Assembly (NCBI GenBank): GCA_023473405.1
Contig: JAMCZD010000408.1
Span: 1 to 35,082 of the forward strand
Direction: 5' to 3'
Length of the DNA: 35,082 nucleotides
Source of the DNA: Candidatus Omnitrophota bacterium
GTDB taxonomy: Bacteria; Verrucomicrobiota; Verrucomicrobiia; Limisphaerales; UBA1319
The translations under genes were made by a program, and so were the position numbers. Shown here piece by piece: positions 28,901-34,500 of this stretch; position 1 is the first letter of the stretch, and each line of letters starts with the position of its first letter. The notes beneath the pieces are model-generated. The model had not been told where the DNA came from. It worked only from the letters and a program-made list of their open reading frames with translations, and made no database searches.

Positions 28901-31592
28901 CCCGATAGAGCTTAACATGTCCATTGTCGGCAGTCCACAGGTGGTAAATCCGAACCTTACTATAACCTTGATTGGCGAAGGTATTGAACAGGTTATCGGT
29001 GGCGCCCTGGATGACGTTATTCGCGGCAACAGCAACAATAATACTCTGCGCGGCGGCCTTGGCAGTGACCTGCTCGATGGCAAGAGCGGCGACGACCTGC
29101 TCGATGGTGGTTACGGTAGTAATGACCTTATCGGCGGGCTTGGAGTGGACACCATCGATGAGCAGGGCGATACCAACTTTACCCTCACCGACACCAGCCT
29201 GAGCCGCGGGACCGGCCAGACTGAAACCTTGGATAGCATTGAGGTGGTAAACCTGACCGGCGGTCCTGGCTTGAATACCTTCAATCTCACCGGCTTTACC
29301 GGCACCGGCCAAATCAACGGTGGCGACAGTCCCACCCAACCTCGCGCCGATACCATCATTGCCGCTGCGAATGCGGATTTCCATTTGACCGATAGCGCCC
29401 TTGCCATCTCAATCAATTTCGCCCCCATTACCCTAACCGGCATCGATGTTGCCATTCTCTCGGCTGGTCCAGACGGGCATACACTCGATGCCGCCGGGTT
29501 CAGCGGCATCACGACGCTCAATGGCAGCCCAGCCAATGATGTGCTGATCGGCGGAAGCGGTCGCGACACCCTTAATGGCGGCCCCGGTGATGACATTTTG
29601 ACCGGCGGCCCCGGCAACGATTCTGTTGACGGTGGCACAGGCAACAATCAATTGGTCGAGACACGTGACGCTTTCATGTTCGTTCTCAAGAACAACAATT
29701 TTTTGACCGCTCTCACCTCCGCTCCCGGCAACGTGGAGTTTGATGTCTTGGCCAATATCCAAACGGCGGTTATCAATGGCGGCCCCGGCAATAACACCTT
29801 CGACGTGTCCGGTTGGACCGCTGGGAATCTGGCCGTCAATGGGGCCGGAGGCCTCGATACCGTTCAGGCCCAAGCCGCCACCAATGGAGATTCCATTACC
29901 CTCTCCGATGCTGCCATTTCATTCACCGGCGGCAGCGCCGCAATTTCTCTCGTCTCCATCGAGCGCGCCTTCCTTAATGGCAGCAGCGGAAACGATACCC
30001 TAGACGCCTCGGCATTCAGCGGCGACGCCTACCTCGCCGGCGGCGATGGCAATGACACCTTGATCCCCGGCTCGGGCCAATATTTGATCGATGGCGGCAT
30101 TGGCAACGATCGCGTCGTGTTCCGTCCATTCGGTTCTATACACACCGTCTATGTCAGCGGAAACGATGGTGTGGACACGTTGGACTTCTCTGCATTTGTC
30201 ACCCCTGTAACGGTTGACCTCTCCAGCACCGGGGCTCTTCAAACTGTCGCCCCTGGTCAACTCCAATTGTTCCTCCTCAGCGCCGACGTGGAAGCGATCA
30301 TTGGCAGCCCCGGCGCCGATACTCTTACCGGGAATTCACTCGATAACACCTTCAGCGGCGGGGGCGGCGCCGACACTATCGACGGCCAAAGCGGTGTTAA
30401 CACGATCATCGCTTCCGCCGACGCCGACTTCGTCCTGACCAATTCCTCCCTCACTATCGGCGGCGTGGTTAGTTCGCTAAACCATATCCAGGCTGCCCAA
30501 CTCACCGGCGGGCCCGGCGATAATTCGATCGATGCTTCCGCGTTTACCAGCTCGACAATCCTCGACGGCGGGGAGGGAAATGACACACTGGTCGGCGGCG
30601 CCGGAAACGATATTCTCATCGGCGGTTCTGGCAATGACACCCTGCGCGGCAACGCCGGCAATGATGTTTACCAATTCAACGCCGATCAACCGTCCGGCGA
30701 AGACATCATCTACGAGTCGCCTGGCGGCGCAAACGGCATCGATACCCTCGACTTCTCGGCCACTCAAAATGCTGGCGTAACAGTAGACTTGGCTTCCACC
30801 GGCCAACAGACCGTTCAATCCGCCAACCTTAAACTCACTCTCATCAACAGTGACAGCGTCGAAAATATCGTCGGCACGGATCAGACAGACCATCTCCTTG
30901 GTAACGCCCTCGATAACGGTTTCACCGGCGGACACGGAGGCGATGTCATCGATGGCCGGGCCGGCGCCAACCGCCTCAGCGAAATCCGTGATGCCGACTT
31001 CATTTTGACCGATACCTCGCTTGCCATTGCCGATGCCTCTGGAACCGAGACCAAAACTCTTGCCAACATCCAGAGGGTTATACTCGCCGGTGGCGCTGGC
31101 GATAACCTCATGAATGCGTCCGCCTTCACCGCCGGATCGGTCTTGCTCTACGGCATGGACGGAAACGACACCCTTTATGGAGGCTACGGTAATGACTTCC
31201 TCGTGGGCGGCAGTGGCAATGACAGCATTTATGGCGGCGCAGGCTCGGATATTCTCGCCGGTGAAGACGGCGACGACGTCTTGCAAGGGGCAGGTGCATT
31301 CAACCCGTCGCTCGGAACCGATGGCAACGATCAACTCTTCGGCGGCAAAGGCAACGATTCCTACCTGTTCGACTTGAGCTCAACTCTTACCCATCCGGGT
31401 ATACCCTTGGGAACCGATACGGTAACCGAAAATCTCGGCGAGGGCTACCAGGATACCTTGGTGGGAATCGGCCCCAGCGGGATCGCCGTAAACTTGTTCA
31501 GTGGCGCCCCGCAAAACTATTACGATTTGAACTCGGCCTTGATCCTGACCTTGGTCCTGGCCAATCCAGGTCAAGTCGAGTTCTCTTTTTAG
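13902..31592 (+). CDS. Giant LEPR-XLL surface protein with RTX, Calx-beta and SdrD B-like domains
   Basis: A 5,896-aa uninterrupted ORF. The N-terminus has the LEPR-XLL motif (LEPRVLLSADG, 33-43), typical of huge exported proteins. Approximate order: Ser/Pro/Glu-rich linker 45-200; about seven beta-rich repeats 488-1345; two similar domains near 1407-1527 and 1624-1734; long beta-rich region to about 3050 with EF-hand-like loops at 2159, 2205, 2585 and 2951; RTX arrays 3090-3372; SdrD B-like 3386-3508; five Calx-beta domains 3512-4157; SdrD B-like 4159-4267; short RTX 4283-4317; SdrD B-like 4364-4484; Calx-beta 4492-4597; RTX 4605-4707; alternating A/B repeats with RTX to the end. The TTG at 13902 is uncertain: an in-frame TAG lies at 13893-13895, no ATG is usable, and TTG (13923) or GTG (13956) are alternatives. 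No PEP-CTERM, LPXTG or other sorting tail is seen. Probably an exported, calcium-stabilised adhesin or surface-layer protein; no secretion genes are nearby. Confidence 0.85.
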   Translation: MINERVNLLLITGTNIEYVRTQPGNNKFDLEALEPRVLLSADGTAGLLAQNLPPGSSPSPSDATEVIIAEIATPEQDWAADDSKVASRVSDIFQGVIPEPMSAPAKETGQSEDRLEQEQPLEEEPGKPNPTDSPAENERGIFIGTSEARGRSTLEQLTETLRSANGPPAGNADVVQAGLDSGGTNDSGTSLETRRLVKLAGGAMGVEAAQTPVIVPGAQAAIDSGLNSLSQIGNYLDGAGVFAKDLPLVGISLGDLVQAGSTITNSIKSQISSLWASLPTESDVTDAIQSWNNTVVAGITITVNSVAGHYGATDSDPFWWDIDLDLSPAPVNQALQNISGALLDAAFSSAPSVQVESKLNLDFGFGYDSGFFLKLDHLTAEASVNVGGLSGFPFNLAPPGGPLSLTVSNGSVNLTASLSATPDDSILSPNALTGPRISAATLSTVAGSATNVADAFNFAKSGSLDALFALNGVLIGYAVNFSGTHTIHIHTDNLFEDTEPDLTMVVNGSIQALNQTITGTFTLKKTATETVLETANATLDLNLGAGGFQKRVLRAENGTGAFLLIGEDFAGTASLTITQGPDIPNLSLSHTEVNLAVNTSGDSIATIDGGTVNLPAGPYYRVSGHAAVSLTTPQANLTADAVFEPRDTDSNPANGNEEVVVGVANLAFNLGDGSETLLEVSNGSGAFVISPTGITGVAVAEAALSVPALDLTGAFTVLLNDTNASFAARVIEVNGAAVSIPALPSGPYLRVSATGAVAGQPAQLSVLGIMLSGDFVFERKTTNHGNQVVTVAAANVSFNLGSLTSNLINVTNGSGVFIVTADGMAGQGSVEVALGVPNLGLSGSFSIRLNNNANAIDETVDVSGSNQHIDLPAGPYLQVNGTGVTLTAFGIAMTGDYSFEQHQTAEGVQLITVQANNVSFDFGTSVIEANHGQALFLITDSGMAGQGSIDVGVQAFGAGFNQPFDWSFNNLTVPVDDSVNTGPAPAAFIPAPGSSVFSNGFALAGPSPPPGLESLSLPGGPFNRLSSHGPITISVNVAGQTEAITGALVVTLVHPESGSDYVTVGVSDLSMTLGAGAVTLGVSGGTGAFVIYPATPSKLAGEVTVASATLNGASAVSIDAKDLKLELNNTGADVGTLDSHGVLQPIVVSISDNSADNVSIKFEGDYYHDYLAAAGSANIVLTGFVTLGGNFAFELSDSDSNQLKAAVTDLHFDLKAGSLTIASFNNGSGAFLIGSGGLAGVASLQFESGIIGISGAISLEANTTSSPVNTSITTASGVTAIHLADTNYLRVGVQGYLHLGSAALPFNFNVSVNTGTGEVEFRQQGTNTLLVAISPTGEITTGLSFSDFAKPDAFGFVSMLRQLGDWIDSFRSASIFNIEIPFTGGKTLGDAFDWSQLFLDKLYSHVVSVELESSRIRATDPVTHAPLTVSGNLVNAQFQIQLNDETPILVTVNGAYADFNALLALLSSALPAALSARIEVRKNKDDQLVIALKDAEIAAGTSLNLVAADSQINDLGFGPGDNDPSTVDQVGILTARYSTEDFFAQLASVLLGPAVSYNAAQQVYTYNVNISDSYSQSVPFSFNQDFGPIASAQLDGKLTLTGTVGFNLTLGFDLSAREVPRLLSSSLVPVPANGQISDNAHFQIYINDDLSPLTLTLSKSDTNGNGSISDLATDLNNLFGTVTYTGLGSPIELDQLIIAQAAGTGLAISARDTQLGIVNHLAVVSPKNDPFATELGFGVQLSPDGQYFLTASNSTIKGLFIDHASLSGSLAITTDTSYNANGISGSLKFGFVEIQAQSGRFGTLDYEGNPAPLTASLSLENRTTGSTRLYLSDLMNGTSSNNIANMVNGPNLAGSFLAELDDITVGGLGFSFPIGSNPKIGVWIPDIKNLNYNAEPYDPATNNEGLFLAYPDIGYLQNFTSLSFTQIIQALQAISTSLSQLSAFSFLDDRLPLIDLSINDMIDYASKFAELIGSAANGGSQSLQDTITNLKTQVDHVLNLDPDVLTISLDTSASVALKFDLKYSATYANSLPFALDLKKLVAELGGTNAAVASLLQAATTLIQVQGSGNLTVSASAALTLDFGLDLSDPSTVRPFFYDTTGVVLTAKVLGTNINIQASLGAVAGIWIKNGSLTLDADGNPNTGPASGDKGATFRLGLRDNNGDGRHYFDEDWFNLDNIDLHLKGGATATLPIFAPFESSPLGGLDDTNHDGYPDNDLVVDIPDLVRLFTETQAVSGVAEVRIPGPNNDFSITRTSSDTDNFTVVFQQNAGVGNSATAGFSSNTLTVQINSGSTTAAAVQSAIQNLGQFTVAFLPNDPTGPNTGTGVVTVAKLILVAPDFSKLFDNLQLCDLIASETGPLLDGLDKLLGSIQDGLNAVVLNTRLPLIGDGLAGAANFIQDFRSGLLKELRDEVKAAGGNGLTAIENAIKKAFWNSLGPGGLDLLVNPNTHSAFDPAQGYSQLDVKLDCQKGLVVNLELKKEIALVDTSGNPIQFDIGVPGFGLAVDGNVNVSVGFDLKFGFGVSPEDGFYFNSSAPASDPELTLFFRVTIPSLHFSGQLLFLQLDVADNADAPSLFDGHFAVDLRDPNNDGKLTWAEMTSSGTKFSDILKAQLAADARVNLDLAASFGGNTAFPRVLAQFHLTWHFDIVNGAGSPQISFNNVELDLGTFISDFMGPVLKQIQKVTQPIQPIIDLVQARIPILSDLAGQTITLLDLAQFFGLLEPSTVDFISDVAQVITLINKLDGLGEGTILIPFGSFSLSPDSSGQMKTLSVLENLSSINLGQAISSASGPGVSSTYQSAAAGFAGDIGSLHNFSIPIFDHPSELFNLFIGKPVRLVEWRMPTFKFEFTYTQKIPIYPPLYAQFGGSIGAEINFGFGYDTFGIQEFISDPNKNPADLLDGFYILTQDASGKDLPALKLTGEIFAGASVDLVIVEVGVRGGVSATVQFLWNDNSDNDGKMRVNEIAANAQQDPRCIFNIDGELSLFLEAYLKINLFFFSIDKTWRFAEITLVSFDVHCPEPVLGEMSGSTLTLNAGSRASLREYVDTADNSETFVVRHVDGTAGNETVDVTWSNHKKTFTGVDKIVVLDAGQGDDVLDFRTVLSPVEANGGVGNDTIYLSDGANSLADGGPGNDTIIASSAATATGVVLQGGDGNDTITAGTVAITIHGNGDNDSITGSPEGDSLYGDNGDDTIVAGDGDDFVDGGDGNDTIEADAGSDFVFGGAGDDLIRGNRDDDVIDGGDGSDQVFGGAGNDLLIGGNGNDKIYAHGGTDLLIGDQVGTVNNLNITQANLGPIKTALAAIPSSGITAKGLTGSGNDFLVGGGGSDVIFGGDGDDFLYGGNLAANGDTEVIEEDGNDFIDGGRGNDTIFGDDSMGRTGDRDTGIAIKSSIWYDLNLNGKRDSDETGFGGVTVQLFTASNPPGIGSPIATEKTDVDGAFAFLGLDPNNYILVFSLPTGLDFTARTTTNVGQASDDNDADPNAGPTLGQTNIFNVTYDQTFTAVSAGYTGPAKVSITDSSVAEGNTGQAQLVFNVTLSGPQAAPVQVEYTIVDGTATASSGDYVPMNGTRTLQFDPGQTSKQISVLVNGDSMFEPDEQFQLQIVRSQRMDSGGPFNLTLSQPVILGTIINDDPVPTIAIQDYNPTPDETEGTPATFIVTLSNPSQYPVSVDWRTDSALTFQGLPATDAAVPSPLPNADFTPGNGTITFEPGVTNQVVTVATLDDALDEDTEKFWVDLFNPTYAGISDSRGFGIIRDNDGPVSVSIAPVTPIGGLFQTEVTEDHTSPVFVNLDVQLSAPSGKVVTVTFATSPGTAVEAVYSGSADLPDYVGIPNPDMPDASNQLVFEPGGPLSQTITVQVNPDNRVEGDRTFFVNLLSADNAIIAATPASEGNHVTVVIKDADTVANVDYGPWSVRFSDANYTVQEPVSGTATANITLVRTPGSSQAVVVFYTTDGTATGGLDYAPVFRQLVRFDSDELTKTIPITIYSDNIVEGDETVLLSLRNPTGGPVRAQPDTATLTIKDGNTPAIYIVPPVFSLIPNLSFGMWEGSSGANTAHNFYVYLKDPATNATSVAGPGGVTIHYQTVNLTAIAGQDYTAAQGSVTIPAGSSSASIPIQVFGDTIAELNETFAVRIATPVGATLEPKDSVAIATIFDDDLTPISGNIFYDNNGNGFKDLNEKGIKSVTVDVSYTSGVTPVTNTVPTDANGNYTTQVLLGQVSLKVHGDTVKSPYNGYILLGSGSYQTTTNNESQVIKFEGNIGLPAFGGVGYQINSTFSVVPDSNKDTGRGGTDDTIFGGPGNDTIDAGGGDDHVVGGHWMTATDNNVPINQGSYDAVVTATTTALHPVYDSGPIFSVDTSSLNTGGSIKGQVWLDANNNGQQDAGELFTGQDVVVTLFDCDGNPVNALVTNTGSYSFTGIYLQASSSEYVVQFDLPKGYTFVSPVPAPPSVNSDVVVGGRTSIVTLSTGSPSVTDLDAGIRLADVQPVPGPGKFEFGDSAFSVSESVKEGLITITVVRGDSFDPRPVVVRTEDGTAVQGINYTRVSILLYFGVGETVKTVDVPIIDTDSLGFCTDPLVFHLSLRDPTGRPLDQAEVYIGGDSFGANTDDDSIQGGDDWDILIGDSGNIPAPTVIDPNPPYNNLGAIVYSGGPGKDIVNGGNGPDFINGQLGNDTLAGNAGQDIVKADLGNDIVYAELDDDVIDGGYGFDTVISNRDVPIVELTTTSPTTATLVHKTSAGAPLSTFSLSSIEMAQLLGGPRDNTFNLTSWNGSAFIAGDGGNDTLLVTNDADMILDDATPIEGLFFYLLYGFFKDSALSLPNGSTYQLGSLENVSLTGGPGDNTLDASGYSRSVTFAGLRGDDTLIGGAGDDTFRFDADTPLGADTVIGNGGRDTLDFSSTTTDVTVNLGTTAPTSQTVNPDLSLKLVDPIENATGGAGNDTLTGNALDNVLIGGPGIDVLAGGPGSETYVFDTDTPQGNKTIIENIADPGFDTLDFSGTATFPIELNMSIVGSPQVVNPNLTITLIGEGIEQVIGGALDDVIRGNSNNNTLRGGLGSDLLDGKSGDDLLDGGYGSNDLIGGLGVDTIDEQGDTNFTLTDTSLSRGTGQTETLDSIEVVNLTGGPGLNTFNLTGFTGTGQINGGDSPTQPRADTIIAAANADFHLTDSALAISINFAPITLTGIDVAILSAGPDGHTLDAAGFSGITTLNGSPANDVLIGGSGRDTLNGGPGDDILTGGPGNDSVDGGTGNNQLVETRDAFMFVLKNNNFLTALTSAPGNVEFDVLANIQTAVINGGPGNNTFDVSGWTAGNLAVNGAGGLDTVQAQAATNGDSITLSDAAISFTGGSAAISLVSIERAFLNGSSGNDTLDASAFSGDAYLAGGDGNDTLIPGSGQYLIDGGIGNDRVVFRPFGSIHTVYVSGNDGVDTLDFSAFVTPVTVDLSSTGALQTVAPGQLQLFLLSADVEAIIGSPGADTLTGNSLDNTFSGGGGADTIDGQSGVNTIIASADADFVLTNSSLTIGGVVSSLNHIQAAQLTGGPGDNSIDASAFTSSTILDGGEGNDTLVGGAGNDILIGGSGNDTLRGNAGNDVYQFNADQPSGEDIIYESPGGANGIDTLDFSATQNAGVTVDLASTGQQTVQSANLKLTLINSDSVENIVGTDQTDHLLGNALDNGFTGGHGGDVIDGRAGANRLSEIRDADFILTDTSLAIADASGTETKTLANIQRVILAGGAGDNLMNASAFTAGSVLLYGMDGNDTLYGGYGNDFLVGGSGNDSIYGGAGSDILAGEDGDDVLQGAGAFNPSLGTDGNDQLFGGKGNDSYLFDLSSTLTHPGIPLGTDTVTENLGEGYQDTLVGIGPSGIAVNLFSGAPQNYYDLNSALILTLVLANPGQVEFSF
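15362..17935 (+). repeat. About seven tandem beta-rich repeats of roughly 125 residues
   Basis: Residues about 488-1345 repeat a pattern of 'LPAGPYLRV', then 'GDFVFE', then 'V.VAA.NVSFNLG', then 'NGSGAFVI..DGMAG.GSV'. Unit starts are near 15362, 15745, 16133, 16509, 16955, 17390 and 17746. Outer copies are more diverged. The repeat is degenerate at DNA level, so old duplication or strong divergence is likely. I do not know a named family for it. Confidence 0.65.
23170..24015 (+). repeat. RTX (GGxGxDxxx) calcium-binding nonapeptide arrays
   Basis: Many successive nonapeptides such as GGDGNDTIT, GGAGDDLIR and GGDGDDFLY at residues about 3090-3280 and 3315-3372. Such repeats fold into a beta-roll on binding Ca2+ and are typical of proteins secreted through type I systems. 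Further arrays lie at 26748-26850, 27715-28020 and scattered to 31370. At DNA level they are imperfect direct repeats of GGCGGCGACGGTAATGAC type. Confidence 0.85.
24057..27690 (+). other. Block of Calx-beta and SdrD B-like domains inside the giant protein
   Basis: Six Calx-beta-like domains (approximately 24434-24790, 24803-25165, 25180-25600, 25640-25970, 25985-26370 and 27375-27690) have the pattern 'V.EG', 'VDGTATAGGDYVP', 'FDPGQTSKQISV' and 'DE.F...L'. Three SdrD B-like domains (24057-24425, 26376-26700, 26990-27350) begin with 'IWYDLNLNGKRDSDE', 'IFYDNNGNGFKDLNE' and 'VWLDANNNGQQDAGE', which are calcium-binding loops. Both types are common in surface adhesins. Confidence 0.8.
28020..31592 (+). 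repeat. Alternating A and B repeat modules at the C-terminus of the giant protein
   Basis: Module A (about eight copies, near 28060, 28260, 29165, 29365, 29660, 29875, 30415 and 30985) follows 'DADF.LTD.SL', then 'L..I....LTGGPGDN..DASAFT'. Module B (four full copies near 28576, 28872, 30175 and 30742) follows 'DTLDFS', 'VTVDL.STG.QTV', 'L.L.L', 'IEN..G...DTLTGNALDN'. They are joined by RTX nonapeptides. A fifth, truncated B module starting near 31453 makes up the last residues of the protein. Confidence 0.7.
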
Positions 31593-31599
31593 CCGAATT

Positions 31600-34500
31600 A
31601 TGAAACCGAAGCTTTTTCTATTCGCCTTCGCCTGGTTGACAACGGCGGCATTCACCGGAGGCCAGGCCGCTTCCTACTCGATTTCCCTCGCGCCCGGCTG
31701 GAACCTCATTGCCAATCAAGTCGACGGCGCCAATGGCAACGGCATTCGCATCATCATACCCGCCGCACCCCTGGGTTCACAACTGATGAAATACAACCTT
31801 GCTACCAAGAGTTTCGGCGCTATCGAGACTTACACCGCTGCCGCGGGTTGGTTGCCGGGAACTAACGTTCTGAATCCGGGTGAAGGAATCTACTTCTCCA
31901 ACAGCCTCTCGAGTACTTTCAACCTCACCATCAACGGCATCTCTCATACACCCGTTCTGCCGTTAAACATCGGACCCGGAACGGTTCTCGTTGCCCGTCA
32001 GACAAACGACGTCGCTACAATTGCCAATATCCTTGGCTATAACCCGCCCAATTTCACCATTGTCTATCGGTTCAACCCCGGCCATGGCTTCGATCCTGAC
32101 ACCCTGGCCTCGCCCAATTACACCATTTATACCTTGAAAGATGGTGCCTGGACTTCCCCGCCGGGCGCGCCCGTTGATATTCGCGTGGGCGAATCGGTCT
32201 GGGTTTCGACCAACGGTTCGCCCCCAACCATCGCTCTGCAGCCTCGAAGTCAATCGGTATGCCCGCGCGATAAGGTTGCGTTCACCATCCGCGCGACTGG
32301 CAGCGTGCCGCTCACGTATCAGTGGTTTCTGAATAATTCCGCCATTGCTGACGCTACCAATTCCAACTACGGCATCGCCACCGTCGAACCGCCTGACCTT
32401 GGCACTTATACCATCAAAGTCACCAATCCATTCGGTTCCACTGTCAGTTCCAATGCCACGTTGACTTTTGCCAATCCACCCGCTGCCGCCGGCCCGACCA
32501 ACACGGTGGCATACCCTGGTGACCCCGTCTCACTCACCACTGTGCCCTCTGGCGAAGGCCCTTTCTCGTTCGCGTGGTTCAAGAATGGCGTTCTATTGTC
32601 CGGACAAGTCACGAATGTGTTGGAGTTCCCTTCCGTCGGCCCATCGGATGCCGGGACTTATTGCGTTGTGGTTTATGGCTTTTGCGGCAGCGCAACCAAT
32701 TGTGCCACCCTGAAAGTGCTCCCCTCACCCTGCTGCGATAACAAATCCTGGATTACTTTTGATCAAGGCCGGATTCAGGCCCGCCGAGGGCACGCCATGG
32801 CCTATGACTCGGCGCGCAATCGCGTGGTGCTTTTCGGCGGTTACGGCCCCAAAACCCTCATGGGCGATACCTGGGAATGGGACGGTTCGACTTGGACCCA
32901 AGTGGCCACCGAAGGACCGAGCGCGCGCGCCTTCACCGCAATGGCCTATGATAGCCGGATACACCTGACCGTCCTCTTCGGCGGCAGTGACGCCAAAAGC
33001 CCACAGAATGACACGTGGACCTGGGACGGCACGCAATGGAAAAGACTCGAAGTCGTTGGGCCAAGCCTGCGTTCGGGCCACTCTATGGCTTATAATAGCG
33101 CTTTGGGTGTAACTGTCCTGTTCGGCGGACAATCACCTGATGGCGCTCCTTTGGGTGATACCTGGGTGTTTGACGGCAGCCGTTGGGCCCAGGTCAGCAC
33201 TGGCAGCACCAACCCCGAACCGCGCATGCGCTCCGCCATGGCCTATGGGAGTTCCCAAAACCAGACTATTCTCTTCGGCGGTTTTGGAAAGGATACCGTC
33301 CTTGGCGATACTTGGAATTGGGATGGCAAGCAATGGACTCGAGTTGCCAACAGCGGTCCTCCTGCCCGCGCCTTTCACGCCCTGGCTTACGATGACAACT
33401 GCGATCGCATCGTCCTTTTCGGTGGCGGCAAAACTTCGGCTTCGCCCATGGGCGATACCTGGGAATGGGATGGCAAGAACTGGGCCGAAAAAAAGGCCGA
33501 AGGCCCCAGCCCACGCACCGATCATGCCATGGCTTACGACAGTGCCACCGTTCAAACCATCCTGTTTGGCGGCATGCCCACGACCCAACTTCCGATGGCC
33601 GACACCTGGGCTTGGGGAATCAACCAGGGCCCGCTCCAAATTGTCTCCGTTTATGCTGTGTGCGAGGACAATCAAATCGTCATCACCTTCAGCTCGCCGG
33701 TTTCGTCCGCCTCAGCCACCAATCTCGCCAACTATCAACTTACCTGCGGCTCGACTCCAATTAGCATATCGCAAATCCTTCTTAACGAGGACGCGCGCAT
33801 CGTGACTCTAATTACCGATCTGCCTTTCCCGGTAACCTCGGGTTGCACCCTGTATGTGCATGGGGTTCGTGGTTTATGCGGCAACGTCATCAGGTCGGTC
33901 CAACAAGGACTCGAGTGTTCCCGCGAGCCTTGCGGTCTGGGCAGCGGCGGCACTGACTTCTGGCTGACTTTCCCCGGTAACTACGCCCCCGATCCAACCA
34001 ATCAACCCCAACTCAAATTGTTCATTGCCGGCGCCCCTGGAACCATTGGCGCCGTCGCCATGCCAGGCCTGGCCACTCCTTTCCTAGCCGGCTATGCCAT
34101 ACCCGCGGCCGGCGTAGCCACTGTCACTCTCCCCCGTGAAGCCGACCTGGCCAACGCCAACGAACTGATCGAGAAAAAGGGTATACACATAACCGCATCG
34201 CGCAGGGTCAATGTCTATGGCCATAACCATATCCGGTTTACCACCGATTCTTTCCTCGGCCTCTCGACTTCGGCGTTGGGCAAGGTCTACATGGTCCTGA
34301 CTTACCAAAACGTGTTCAATGCCGTGCCCGAGCTTAGCGGTTCCCAGTTCGCCATGGTTGCCACCCAGGATGGAACCACGGTCACCGTGGTGCCTTCGGC
34401 CAAAGTGGGAGCGCATCCCGCCGGTATCCCATTCACGGTTCCCCTCATGCGCGGTCAGACTTATCAATTGCGCAACACCCTTTCGGCCCCCGCCGACCTC

